From an uncultured Campylobacter sp. (GTDB lineage Bacteria > Campylobacterota > Campylobacteria > Campylobacterales > Campylobacteraceae): DNA of 57,969 nt. The notes under the pieces are model-generated. The model saw only the letters and a program-made list of their open reading frames with translations, ran no database searches and was not told where the DNA came from. The DNA lies in assembly GCF_938039205.1 (NCBI RefSeq), contig NZ_CALHVM010000026.1, positions 1 to 57,969 on the forward strand, read 5' to 3'. Positions 7,116-15,379 of this stretch are shown one piece after another (the stretch's first letter is position 1; every line of letters starts with the position of its first letter). The translations under genes were made by a program, and so were the position numbers.

Positions 7116-9041
7116 ATGCAAAATTTTGATATTAAAAAATCGATGACGCAGTTTATCGTCCTGCCGATCGCCGTACTCGTGATCTGCTCGTGTCTGGCTA
7201 TGGGTTTTATATTTTATAAAAAACTACAAGATTCCTCCAACTATATCTCAAACATCGATATACAGAGTAAGGCGGAGTCCTATATGAATATATTGCAAAT
7301 GATTTATAAAGACGTGGCAAAGCGCGACGTAGAGGAGTTTCAAAGATATAGCGAATTGGCAAATTCTATCCCGTCGTGGATGGTGAAGCAAACAGGCGAA
7401 AAAAACGAGCTCATCATCCTAGCTAGCTCGCAACAACCAAGCTTAATCGGGGAAAATTTACCCTATAAATTTTGCGGTATGGACGCCAATGCGCATGCAG
7501 AGTTGGCTCGCAACGGAGCCTATAAAAGTATAAAACTAATCCCAGACAATAAAGCCGAGATCTGCTATTTTAAAAATATAGACGGCGCAATAATAGGCTA
7601 CAATATGGTTCAAGGCGTTAAAATTTCCGGTTTTGACGATCCGCTTTTTGCGCAGTGGTTTATCGTGAATATGAAAAATACATTTATCGTAACGAGCGTA
7701 ATGGTGCTTATTTGTATTTTTCAATATTTGCTTTTTTATAGAAGTATAAGAAATAATCAAGTCTCCCTTATGAAAACTAATGCCAAGCTCGTGGCCAATA
7801 ATGCCGAGATGCAAAAGCGGCTTTATAGAGATTCTCTTACGGGTTTGCCTAATAAAACAGCTCTGGAGCGTGATCTGGAGGCAATGAAAAGCCCTAAAAT
7901 CATCATTGTGGATATCGACGAATTTAGAAAAATGAATAACTACTTCGGTACTGCAGTTTGCGACAGAATTTTAGTACGAATGACGCAAATTTCGCAAAAA
8001 TTCGCAGATGATAATAATATGGCGGTTTACCGAGTGGGGCCGGATCAGTTTGCGTTTATCGAGGATGCGGCGTTTTTTATCGATAGGTATGAGGATTTAG
8101 CTACCGAGCTTTTGGATAATATCAAAGGCCTAGTCGTCGATATCACCGCACTTGACGGCGAACAAAGCGAGATAGAGATACACTGCACGGTGGGCTTTGC
8201 GCTAGATGAGACCGATACGTTTAAAAAGGCGATGGTGGCGCTTGAGTTTGCTAAACAAAGCGGAAAGGACTATTTTTGCTACTTTAAAAACATCGACGAT
8301 ACGCCGCAATACGCTGAGCAAATCACTCGCTCAAATATGATACGAAACGCTATCATAAACGATAGGATCGTGCCGTTTTATCAACCGATATTTAATAAAG
8401 AAAAGCAAATCGTAAAGCACGAAACTCTAATCCGCATCCAAAACAGTAACGAAACCATCTCTCCAAGCGTCTTTTTGGAGGTTTCAAAGCGCATCAAACG
8501 CTATACAGATATCGAAAAAATGCTGATCGAAAAAAGCTTTAAACTAATCGCCGATAGGCCCGACGCCGTAATCTCTGTAAATTTATCCGGGCGCGATATG
8601 ACCGACGGTGACGTGAGCGTGTTTATCATCGAAAAATTAAATAAATACAAAGTTGCCGGACGCGTAATATTTGAAATACTAGAGGATGAAAACGTCGAAA
8701 ATATCGAGCGTATAGGAACATTTATCGAGCGCGTGCGCAGGATGGGCGTAAAGATAGCGATAGACGACTTTGGCTCTGGCTATAGCAACTTCTCCTACAT
8801 CCTAAAACTAAAGCCCGACTACATAAAAATCGACGGCTCCATCATAAAAAATATCGATACGAGCGAGGACTCTCGCGCTATAGCAGGCGCCATCATCGCC
8901 TTTGCTAAAAAGCTTGATATCACGGTAATAGCCGAATTTGTCCGCTCAAAAGAGGTGTTTGATACATGCGTAGAGCTTGGCGTGGACGAGTTTCAGGGCT
9001 TTTATCTAGGAGAGCCTAGAGATAGCCTTTACGAGGATTAA
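7116..9041 (+). CDS. Membrane GGDEF-EAL protein, likely c-di-GMP phosphodiesterase
   Basis: A 641-residue inner-membrane signalling protein. Two helices (about 12-33 and 187-208) bracket a roughly 150-residue periplasmic sensor region. The GGDEF domain (about 240-390) has GPDQF at 308-312 in place of GGDEF, so cyclase activity is unlikely. The EAL domain (about 410-635) keeps the catalytic set: E436 (as ETL), N489, E520, D550-D551, K571, E607 and Q627. I infer that it hydrolyses c-di-GMP, with the GGDEF part regulatory. It is monocistronic. C. jejuni is generally regarded as lacking this signalling, so the gene belongs to the wider Campylobacter repertoire. Confidence 0.92.
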   Translation: MQNFDIKKSMTQFIVLPIAVLVICSCLAMGFIFYKKLQDSSNYISNIDIQSKAESYMNILQMIYKDVAKRDVEEFQRYSELANSIPSWMVKQTGEKNELIILASSQQPSLIGENLPYKFCGMDANAHAELARNGAYKSIKLIPDNKAEICYFKNIDGAIIGYNMVQGVKISGFDDPLFAQWFIVNMKNTFIVTSVMVLICIFQYLLFYRSIRNNQVSLMKTNAKLVANNAEMQKRLYRDSLTGLPNKTALERDLEAMKSPKIIIVDIDEFRKMNNYFGTAVCDRILVRMTQISQKFADDNNMAVYRVGPDQFAFIEDAAFFIDRYEDLATELLDNIKGLVVDITALDGEQSEIEIHCTVGFALDETDTFKKAMVALEFAKQSGKDYFCYFKNIDDTPQYAEQITRSNMIRNAIINDRIVPFYQPIFNKEKQIVKHETLIRIQNSNETISPSVFLEVSKRIKRYTDIEKMLIEKSFKLIADRPDAVISVNLSGRDMTDGDVSVFIIEKLNKYKVAGRVIFEILEDENVENIERIGTFIERVRRMGVKIAIDDFGSGYSNFSYILKLKPDYIKIDGSIIKNIDTSEDSRAIAGAIIAFAKKLDITVIAEFVRSKEVFDTCVELGVDEFQGFYLGEPRDSLYED

Positions 9042-9597
9042 AATTTAACTGCGACGCTATTTTGTCGGAGGTTTTGATCTTTTGCCGTCTTGTAAATTAG
9101 CCTTGATTTTTTGATGAATTATCGCCGATTTTTACATCATTTTAACTTTTAATAAAAACAATAATGCCTCTTGCGGAAATTTTAAAGCGGACCGGTTTTT
9201 GTAAACAAACTACCAAGTAAAGCTTTATAAAATTAAATCTCGTTGAGATAGTTGCCGAATTTACGCGCTTTAGGGCCTGGTTCATTAAGTTTTGTAATTA
9301 TTTATGGATCAATTGCCTTCTTGTGTTTGTACTAAGTTTGGTTTAGACTTTTGTTTTTGCGACAACGGCGTCAAATTTGACTTTAATTTTTATTGGGTTT
9401 TGGCGCTTCCTGTTTGATTGCGAAAAAAGCATCATATCGCGCAAGGATAAGATTTGTCCATGCGCCCAAAAATAAGTATAATTGGTTTTTGTAGTTTGGC
9501 TCGCGAGCTTTGTATGGTTTAAATTTTATCAAGATTGATCGCCGAGTATTGTGATTATAAACTATCAAATTTCAAGATATTTTTTACAGAAATAAAA
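9042..9597. other. Long intergenic stretch without a convincing gene
   Basis: About 555 AT-rich bases between the end of the GGDEF-EAL gene and the hisG terminator. An open frame at 9383-9568 (minus, 61 codons) has no ribosome site and no family resemblance. A good TATAAT lies at 9477-9482 on the plus strand with no gene downstream on that strand; a short unannotated transcript is possible. Nothing else is recognisable. Confidence 0.5.
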
Positions 9598-9659
9598 AAG
9601 CTAAATTTAGCGGCCTGCATCGTAAAGACGCAGGTTAATTCGACTTACAAATTTAGCTT
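9592..9659 (-). terminator. Intrinsic terminator of the hisG operon
   Basis: Read on the minus strand, an 11-bp outer stem (9649-9659 with 9598-9608) encloses a smaller CCTGC/GCAGG hairpin (9614-9634) and is followed by CTTTTTTATT. The outer arm overlaps the hisG stop codon. Confidence 0.7.
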
Positions 9660-10266
9660 AAATTTGCGCTTTGATTTTTTCGTAAAGCGATAAAATTTCG
9701 TCTTTTTTGATGATAAAGCTACTTTTATTTGCGATGAGGTGAGCGGAGCTGTGCATGATGGTCTCGGCGACTCTTAGCCCGTTTTGCTTCATCGTAGTGC
9801 CAGTTTCAACGACGTCCACGATTGCGTCGGCTAGCCCGACCAGCGGTGCTAACTCGATCGAGCCGTATAGTTTGATGATCTTTAGCGCGGTCGCCTTTGC
9901 GGCGAAATAGTTGCGCGAGATGTGCGGCATTTTGGTGGCGATCTTTAGCTCGGGAGCGTTTAAATTTAGCTCCTCGCCCTCTTTTATACCTACGCAGACG
10001 CGGCATTTGCCGATTTTTAGATCAAGTAGGCGCACGACGTCAGGACGGTGCTCTTCAAGTACGTCAAGACCCACCACGCCGATATCTGCAGCACCGTTTA
10101 CGACGTAGGTCGGGATGTCTTGGTTGCGAACCATTAGAAATTTAAAATCACCCTCGCTCATCAACAGTTTTCTGTCCTCAAACTCAAACGAGCTTTGAAA
10201 AATTTTCCTAAAAATCGCGAGAGTTTCGTCAGCGATGCGGCCTTTTGGCAAAGCAACCGTTAGCAT
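9658..10266 (-). CDS. hisG: ATP phosphoribosyltransferase, short form
   Basis: First enzyme of histidine synthesis; joins ATP and PRPP to give phosphoribosyl-ATP. The 202-residue protein begins LTVALPKGRIADETL and shows GAADIGVVGLDVLEE and the PRPP site DAIVDVVETGTTMKQNGL. It ends without the C-terminal regulatory domain of the long form; short HisG normally needs a HisZ partner, not seen in this window. The start is ATG 10266 (minus), inside the end of coaX by 7 bases; the longer open frame upstream is coaX read out of frame. Last gene of the minus-strand operon, followed by a terminator. Confidence 0.95.
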   Translation of the reverse strand: MLTVALPKGRIADETLAIFRKIFQSSFEFEDRKLLMSEGDFKFLMVRNQDIPTYVVNGAADIGVVGLDVLEEHRPDVVRLLDLKIGKCRVCVGIKEGEELNLNAPELKIATKMPHISRNYFAAKATALKIIKLYGSIELAPLVGLADAIVDVVETGTTMKQNGLRVAETIMHSSAHLIANKSSFIIKKDEILSLYEKIKAQI

Positions 10267-10889
10267 AAGATGTCCTTTTTTTGTTCGATTAGTTTTTGCA
10301 TCCCGCGAAATACGAGCATGCGGTCGTAGATACTCGTGGTAAAAAAGCGCGATAAAAACTCGCCGTCGCCGCCCGTGAAGTAGATTTTCGAGCCGTTTGC
10401 CATGTTTTCTATGAGAAGCAGGATCGGTTTGATGATGCCGTAACTCACCGCGTCGGTCGTTTTTTGCGGGAGTGCGTCGAGGTCGATCTGCGAATTTAGC
10501 GAGATTTTTAGCCTCGGCGAAATTGCTTCGCAAGCTTTTAGGATGTGCGAAATACCGGGCACTATCGCGCCGCCAAGGTGCATAGAGTCCATCATAACGT
10601 CTATAGTTACGGCACTACCTGCATCGACAATAAGACCATTTTTTACAGCATAACAGCTAGCCACGCGGTCGATACCAAGGCCTTTATAGATAGTATCTAG
10701 TTCAAAATAGGGCTCCAAATTTACGAATCTAGGCGAATTTTGCAACCTTTTGGTTACTTCGTCGTTTACGCTGATAAAATAAATCTTCTCATCGCTTCTA
10801 AAATATTTAAAATTTTCAATCCTGATTTTGGTGATTTTACCGTTTTCAAAAAAGGTGGCGTTAGTATTGCCTACGTCACATAGAGTCAT
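10260..10889 (-). CDS. coaX: Type III pantothenate kinase
   Basis: Phosphorylates pantothenate, the first step of coenzyme A synthesis. The 209-residue protein has the type III layout of the ASKHA fold: LCDVGNTNATFFENGK phosphate loop at the N-terminus, LIVDAGSAVTIDVM in the middle with its catalytic aspartate, LGGAIVPGI, and YFTGGDGEFLSRF near the C-terminus. Type III enzymes are typically insensitive to CoA feedback. The gene overlaps the upstream small gene by 14 bases and hisG by 7, so it is translated as part of a coupled string. Confidence 0.93.
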   Translation of the reverse strand: MTLCDVGNTNATFFENGKITKIRIENFKYFRSDEKIYFISVNDEVTKRLQNSPRFVNLEPYFELDTIYKGLGIDRVASCYAVKNGLIVDAGSAVTIDVMMDSMHLGGAIVPGISHILKACEAISPRLKISLNSQIDLDALPQKTTDAVSYGIIKPILLLIENMANGSKIYFTGGDGEFLSRFFTTSIYDRMLVFRGMQKLIEQKKDILC

Positions 10890-11208
10890 GTTTGTAGCCG
10901 TTTTCTTTCATTAAATTTGCAGTTTTTGAGCAGATATCAGAGCTATAAAAAATAGCTTTTTTTTTAAAATTTACTCCTGTTTGCTCGGCGATTTTGCTGG
11001 CTATTTCGTTGATTGTTTCAAACTCTTTGCTTAAAAATCTAGCCTTTGCGCTGCGAAAAAATAAAAGCGTATAAAAGCCTTTCATATCAACTCCCGTAAG
11101 CGCGGCAAGGGTCTTTTTTTTAGTAAATTTATCAAGCTCAACCCAGGTTAGATTTTTTAAAATAATCTTTTTGGCTTCCAGAACTTGATAAATTTCTTGC
11201 TTCGTCAT
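10876..11208 (-). CDS. Conserved small protein upstream of coaX
   Basis: A 110-residue soluble, Lys-rich protein with no family that I recognise. Predicted largely helical, with a central GVDMKGFYTLLFFRSAKARFL-type strand-helix segment and the C-terminal SDICSKTANLMKENGYKHD stretch. It overlaps both neighbours (ATGA with the lipoprotein gene, 14 bases with coaX), which argues that it is a real translated gene. C. jejuni has, as I recall, a small gene at the same place between coaX and a lipoprotein gene. Function unknown. Confidence 0.75.
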   Translation of the reverse strand: MTKQEIYQVLEAKKIILKNLTWVELDKFTKKKTLAALTGVDMKGFYTLLFFRSAKARFLSKEFETINEIASKIAEQTGVNFKKKAIFYSSDICSKTANLMKENGYKHDSM

Positions 11209-12215
11209 TTAAGCTCTAAGCTGTAATCGTCGTAGAAAAATTCTTTCGCTCCGGCGAAAATTTGGCTCTCAACCTCGTCTGAAAGCTCGTAAATTTTGGC
11301 ATTGTCGAGCGCTAGATCTGTCTTGATGAGATATCCTGTTTTTTCCATTATATAAAGCGAGCCGTTATAGACGGTGGCGCTTGAAAAGATGGCGAATTTA
11401 AAATATACGTCTTTGATTTGTTTCAAATTTAGGTCGCTAAGCACGATTTTGCCGTCTTTTAGCAAGATATATACATATTCGCCGTTTATGACGATGTCTT
11501 TTATCTCGCCGTTATAGTAAACCGTTTTTTCCGGATTTATCGAGACGATACGCTTGCCTGTGGCGGCTATCATCGTGTCGTTTACGACGTTGAGCGAGAT
11601 GATGTTGTTAAAAAACTGCTCGCTACTCACAACCACGTCACGTAAAATTCGGCCTTGGTTTTTATCCGCGATCATGATCTTACCGTCAAGCGTAGGAAAT
11701 ATAACGAGCGAGCTCATAAATAACGGCGCAGCGACGCGAGAGTCCTGCGCATAGACGTTTGAGCTTTCAAACTCGAGCAAAGTATCGTTTGTTGCAATGT
11801 CGATGAGATATATGACATTGCCCGCGCTTAAAAGGGCTAGTTTATTATCTTCTAGAGCGGCTGAAACGATTGCTTCATTGAAGCTTCTTTGAAATAAAAT
11901 TTCGTTTGAGCTGTTTGCAACGATCAAATTTCCATCCAAATCGGAGCTGATAAATTTACCGTCGGCGGAATTTAACAAGGTTGCACCCTTTGGCAGCTTT
12001 ATCTCGGGCGAGAGTAGGCCGTTTTTAGTTATCGCCATACCGTTTTTTAGCACCGCTCCGTTTATGCTCGCCGTCGCGATGCTCGCCGGCAGCCTGTTTT
12101 CTGAAATTTTTTCATTTTGCACATCGGTCGGTTCGAAATACTGCCTTTTCGTACTGCATCCGCCGAGTACCGCGACGCAGAGCGCAGCCGCTAAAATAGC
12201 TTGAAATTTTCTCAT
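11205..12215 (-). CDS. BamB-like beta-propeller lipoprotein
   Basis: A 336-residue lipoprotein: signal peptide with lipobox LGGC and modified cysteine at C20, then repeated short beta-strand units of PQQ-propeller type (for example DGNLIVANSSNEILF, DGKIMIADKNQGRIL, GKRIVSINPEKTVYY, DGKIVLSDLNLKQIK). That pattern fits BamB, the propeller subunit of the outer-membrane protein assembly machine. The gene directly upstream resembles YfgM, which lies next to bamB in E. coli; the same pairing here supports the call. Overlaps both neighbours by 4 bases. BamB identity is inference from fold and neighbourhood, not from strong sequence identity. Confidence 0.75.
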   Translation of the reverse strand: MRKFQAILAAALCVAVLGGCSTKRQYFEPTDVQNEKISENRLPASIATASINGAVLKNGMAITKNGLLSPEIKLPKGATLLNSADGKFISSDLDGNLIVANSSNEILFQRSFNEAIVSAALEDNKLALLSAGNVIYLIDIATNDTLLEFESSNVYAQDSRVAAPLFMSSLVIFPTLDGKIMIADKNQGRILRDVVVSSEQFFNNIISLNVVNDTMIAATGKRIVSINPEKTVYYNGEIKDIVINGEYVYILLKDGKIVLSDLNLKQIKDVYFKFAIFSSATVYNGSLYIMEKTGYLIKTDLALDNAKIYELSDEVESQIFAGAKEFFYDDYSLELK

Positions 12216-12778
12216 TTTGCATTTCCTTGATAGTGTTCTAAATTTTTGACGATGGATTGAAGCTGAGAATTTAAAGGAACCTTTTTAAATTCGTTTTTTG
12301 CTTCGTCGATTTTATTTTCTTTCATTAGCTCATACCCTCTAACAACGGCCTTATATGAAGTCAAAATTTGACCGCTAGGCTCGTTTATCTGGGATTTTAC
12401 GATATCTTTTAAAAGCGGATCTATTTGCTCGTTTGCTAGCGATTTTAGCGCGTTTGTGTCGTTGTTATCAAGTGCTCTTTTAAACTCGTAAAGCGCGTAG
12501 AGCGAGGCGTCTTTTTGCTTTAGTTCAGCCTTTGCTTGCTCGTCTTTTGGATTAAGTATCAGTTTTGCATATGCGGCGTTTGCGGCTTTAAACTCTTTTT
12601 CTTTTAAAGCGCCGTTTATATAGTATCCCGCCGCACCGATGACGCCTAAAGCGAGCGCACCGATGATAATTTTTTTATATTTTTTAAAAAATCTTTCGCT
12701 TTTGATTATGTTTTCTAAAAATTGTTCTTGAGTATTTAACTCTTCCTTTATAGAATCAATATCATCTTTGATGGCCAA
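12212..12778 (-). CDS. YfgM/TPR-like membrane protein
   Basis: A 188-residue protein with a charged cytoplasmic N-terminus (about 1-35), one membrane helix (about 37-54, IIIGALALGVIGAAGYYI) and a periplasmic alpha-helical domain with alternating Ala/Leu/Lys helices like the TPR domain of YfgM (for example FKAANAAYAKLIL, LYALYEFKRALD, GYELMKENKIDEAKNEFKKV). YfgM is a periplasmic partner of SecYEG and chaperones. The start is TTG 12778 with AAGGA upstream. It leads the five-gene minus-strand string and is divergent from gatC. The assignment rests on architecture and its place before the BamB-like gene. Confidence 0.75.
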   Translation of the reverse strand: MAIKDDIDSIKEELNTQEQFLENIIKSERFFKKYKKIIIGALALGVIGAAGYYINGALKEKEFKAANAAYAKLILNPKDEQAKAELKQKDASLYALYEFKRALDNNDTNALKSLANEQIDPLLKDIVKSQINEPSGQILTSYKAVVRGYELMKENKIDEAKNEFKKVPLNSQLQSIVKNLEHYQGNAK

Positions 12779-12864
12779 GTTTGTTCCTTAAATTTTAGTT
12801 ATTGAAAGTTCGTAATTGTAGCATAATAAATATAAAACAGCATAAAAATCAAGGCAAATTGTGT

Positions 12865-12870
12865 TATAAT
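12865..12870 (+). promoter_or_regulatory. -10 box of the gatC-pilT-cvpA-fur operon
   Basis: A perfect TATAAT preceded by TGT, 32 bases before the gatC ATG, in the divergent gap between the YfgM-like gene and gatC. Confidence 0.6.
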
Positions 12871-12901
12871 GCGGAAAATTTTAAAAATTTGACGAGGTTT
12901 T

Positions 12902-13189
12902 ATGCAGATAGACGATACTTTATTAACCAAACTCGAAAAGCTTAGCTCGCTCAAAGTCGAGAGCGACAAGCGAAGGGAAATCGAAGGTCAACTCAGTGAA
13001 ATTTTGAGTTTTGCGGGTATACTAGACGAGCTTGATTTAAGCGCTTCTCAAGCAGTAGTAAGCTCTAGAGAGGGCGGGACTCCGTTAAGAGAAGACGTAA
13101 GCGTGAGCTCTGACGTGATAGAAACTATACTTAAAAACGCTCCAATGAGTAGCGAACACTTCTTTGTCGTGCCGAAAATTATAGAATAA
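12902..13189 (+). CDS. gatC: Asp-tRNA(Asn)/Glu-tRNA(Gln) amidotransferase subunit C
   Basis: Small subunit of the GatCAB amidotransferase, which converts misacylated Glu-tRNA(Gln) (and Asp-tRNA(Asn)) to the correct form; GatC wraps and stabilises GatA. The 95-residue length and the pattern are typical: the N-terminal TKLEKLSSLKV, RREIEGQLSEILSFAGILDELD, then LREDVSV and the C-terminal EHFFVVPKIIE. gatA and gatB are not in this window, which is common in Campylobacter. First gene of the long plus-strand operon; 11 bases separate it from pilT. Confidence 0.93.
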   Translation: MQIDDTLLTKLEKLSSLKVESDKRREIEGQLSEILSFAGILDELDLSASQAVVSSREGGTPLREDVSVSSDVIETILKNAPMSSEHFFVVPKIIE

Positions 13190-13200
13190 GGAAATTTTAT

Positions 13201-14316
13201 ATGGAGCAAATAAGGCAAGAAACTCAAAATGATAGCTTAGAGCCCAAGAAGATAGACGTAAGCTTGGAGACGTTATTAAAAACGGTCGTCCACAATAAGG
13301 CCAGCGACTTGCACCTTGTCGCAAGAAGCGAGCCGCAGATCAGAATAGACGGAACTTTGAGGCCGCTTGAGCTCGGCGTGCTAAAAGGGCACGATATACA
13401 AGATATCTGCTATGCGCTCATAACCGACGTGCAAAAAAGCGATCTTGAGGAAAATAGGGAGCTTGACTTCGCAATAGAGCTTCCCGGCGTCGGACGTTTT
13501 AGAGGAAACTATTACTATACTATGAACGGCGATTTGGCTGCCGCATTTCGTATTATTCCGACAGATATTCCGTCTCTTGACGACCTTAGAGCGCCTGCTA
13601 TTTTTAAAGAAGTGGTAAAGCGCGAAAAAGGACTAATTTTGGTCACCGGACCTACGGGTAGCGGTAAATCGACGACGCTTGCCGCGATGCTAAACGAGAT
13701 AAATTTAAATGAGAGAAAGCATATTATTACCGTAGAAGATCCTGTCGAGTTCGTACACACGAATAAAAAAGGTCTTTTTTCTCATAGAAACGTTGGCGTG
13801 GATACCAAGTCTTATGCCAAGGCGCTCAAAAGCGCACTTCGTGAAGATCCTGATATTATTTTGGTGGGCGAGCTTCGAGATAGAGAAACGATATCTACGG
13901 CTATTACGGCAGCAGAGACTGGCCACTTGGTATTTGGCACGCTGCACACAAACTCGGCTATTCAGACTATCAACCGTATTATAGATAGTTTTGAGGGCGG
14001 CGAGCAGCTTCAGGTGCGAAATATGCTCTCGGTTTCGTTAACGGCGGTTATATCGCAAAGCTTACTTCCAAAAATAGGCAGCGGACGACTTGCTATACAC
14101 GAAATACTAATTAACAATAATGCTATCGCAAACCTTATTCGAGAAAACAAGGTGCATCAAATTTACTCCCAAATGCAGCTAAACCAACAAGTAACCGGCA
14201 TGATGACGCAAACGCAGTCTTTAATGAAAGCTATTAGAGCAAATCAAATCACGAAAGAAATGGCGATGAGATATTCAACCAATCAGCAAGAACTCGCGCC
14301 ATTGTTAGGTATGTAA
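13201..14316 (+). CDS. pilT: PilT-family twitching ATPase
   Basis: A hexameric retraction ATPase of the type IV pilus/type II secretion superfamily. The 371 residues carry the N-terminal ASDLHLVA and PAS-like part, Walker A GPTGSGKSTT, the Asp box and Walker B (DPDIILVGELRDRETI), the His box (GHLVFGTLHTNSA) and the PilT-specific ANLIRENKVHQI motif with a following QTQSLMKAI helix. It lies between gatC and cvpA, where I recall C. jejuni having none, and no pilin or PilB gene is near. Role inferred: pilus retraction or DNA uptake, if pilus genes exist elsewhere. Confidence 0.92.
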   Translation: MEQIRQETQNDSLEPKKIDVSLETLLKTVVHNKASDLHLVARSEPQIRIDGTLRPLELGVLKGHDIQDICYALITDVQKSDLEENRELDFAIELPGVGRFRGNYYYTMNGDLAAAFRIIPTDIPSLDDLRAPAIFKEVVKREKGLILVTGPTGSGKSTTLAAMLNEINLNERKHIITVEDPVEFVHTNKKGLFSHRNVGVDTKSYAKALKSALREDPDIILVGELRDRETISTAITAAETGHLVFGTLHTNSAIQTINRIIDSFEGGEQLQVRNMLSVSLTAVISQSLLPKIGSGRLAIHEILINNNAIANLIRENKVHQIYSQMQLNQQVTGMMTQTQSLMKAIRANQITKEMAMRYSTNQQELAPLLGM

Positions 14317-14909
14317 TGGATTTTGTTACTCTATTTGACGTAGTCGTCGTTTCATTGGTTTTGATACTGGGTATAAAAGGCGTGATAAGCGGACTGGTAA
14401 AGGAAATATTTGGCCTCATCGGTCTAATCGGCGGTATCGTGGTGGCTAGTAGATTCGGTATTAGAGTCGGTCATCTAATAAGCGATAATGTTTATAAAAT
14501 AGAGGGCGATTCTATTTTATTTTTTGCTGGATTTTTAACGACGCTTATCGTATTCTGGATACTTTGCTTGGGTATCGGCGCATTTTTATCGAGATTAGTA
14601 GGGTTAAGCGGACTTGGATTTTTGGATAAAATGGGCGGATTTGTCATCGGAAGCACTAAAATTTTCCTAGTTTTTGCGGTTTTGATAGTGACTATTTCAA
14701 ATATTCAAGTTTTAAACAACAAAATAGAGCCGTATTTTAGGGGAAGTAAACTGTACCCGATTTTGCTGGATACGGGCAAATGGATAATGAACGTGGACGT
14801 AAAAGGCATAGCAAGCGGAGTAGGAAATATCGAGACGCCGTTTGACGCATCTATGCAGGAGCAAAGACCAAATTTGGAGATAAATTCGACGATTAAGGAG
14901 TATAAATAA
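14316..14909 (+). CDS. cvpA: CvpA-family membrane protein
   Basis: A 197-residue inner-membrane protein of the CvpA family (named for colicin V production; linked in enterobacteria to bile tolerance and envelope stress). Four hydrophobic helices lie at about 5-25, 28-46, 64-88 and 103-127, with the conserved IKGVISGLVKEIFGLIGLIGG start and the LSGLGFLDKMGGFVIGSTK segment; the last 60 residues are soluble. It overlaps the pilT stop and the fur start by one base each, so it is tightly coupled in the operon. The molecular role is unclear. Confidence 0.88.
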   Translation: MDFVTLFDVVVVSLVLILGIKGVISGLVKEIFGLIGLIGGIVVASRFGIRVGHLISDNVYKIEGDSILFFAGFLTTLIVFWILCLGIGAFLSRLVGLSGLGFLDKMGGFVIGSTKIFLVFAVLIVTISNIQVLNNKIEPYFRGSKLYPILLDTGKWIMNVDVKGIASGVGNIETPFDASMQEQRPNLEINSTIKEYK

Positions 14910-15379
14910 TGATTGAGAATTTAGAATACGACGCGCTTCTTGAGAAATTTAAAAAAATTTTGAGAGATAATGGGCTAAAATACACGCAACAGCGAGAAGT
15001 TCTACTAAAGACGCTCTACAACAACGACGAGCACTTCACTCCGGAGAGACTTTATTTTTTCATTAAAGAGACCTATCCTGACTTAAATGTCGGCATTGCG
15101 ACCGTTTATAGGACGCTAAATTTGCTCGAAGAGGCCGAGATGGTAACCTCTATCAGCTTCGGTTCGCAAGGTAAAAAATTCGAGCTTGCAACCAAGCCTC
15201 ACCATGATCACATGATATGCCGCAGGTGCGGAACCATCATAGAATTTGAAGACGCAACCATAGAAAAAAGACAAGCAAACATCGCGAAAGAGCACGGCTT
15301 TAAGCTAACTGGACACATGATGCAGCTTTACGGAGTATGTAAAGAGTGTGTTGCTAAAGAGGCAAAGGGTGGCAAGTGA
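14909..15379 (+). CDS. fur: Ferric uptake regulator
   Basis: Iron-responsive transcriptional repressor, dimeric, cytoplasmic. The 156 residues contain the winged-helix domain (LKYTQQREVLLKTLY, the recognition helix GIATVYRTLNLLEEA), the metal-binding HHDHMICRRCGTIIEFED motif and a second cysteine pair, GVCKEC, near the C-terminus, so both CxxC pairs for structural zinc are intact. It ends within the start of lysS (GTG/TGA overlap). The order cvpA-fur-lysS-glyA is the one I recall from C. jejuni, where fur is likewise read from upstream housekeeping promoters. Confidence 0.96.
   Translation: MIENLEYDALLEKFKKILRDNGLKYTQQREVLLKTLYNNDEHFTPERLYFFIKETYPDLNVGIATVYRTLNLLEEAEMVTSISFGSQGKKFELATKPHHDHMICRRCGTIIEFEDATIEKRQANIAKEHGFKLTGHMMQLYGVCKECVAKEAKGGK

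Noticed and set aside
9383..9568. 61-codon minus-strand frame after the GGDEF-EAL gene
   Set aside because: No ribosome site, no family resemblance and not linked to a neighbour.
10267..10533. Longer N-terminus for hisG
   Set aside because: This part is coaX read in another frame; HisG homologues begin at LTVALPKGR, and ATG 10266 fits.
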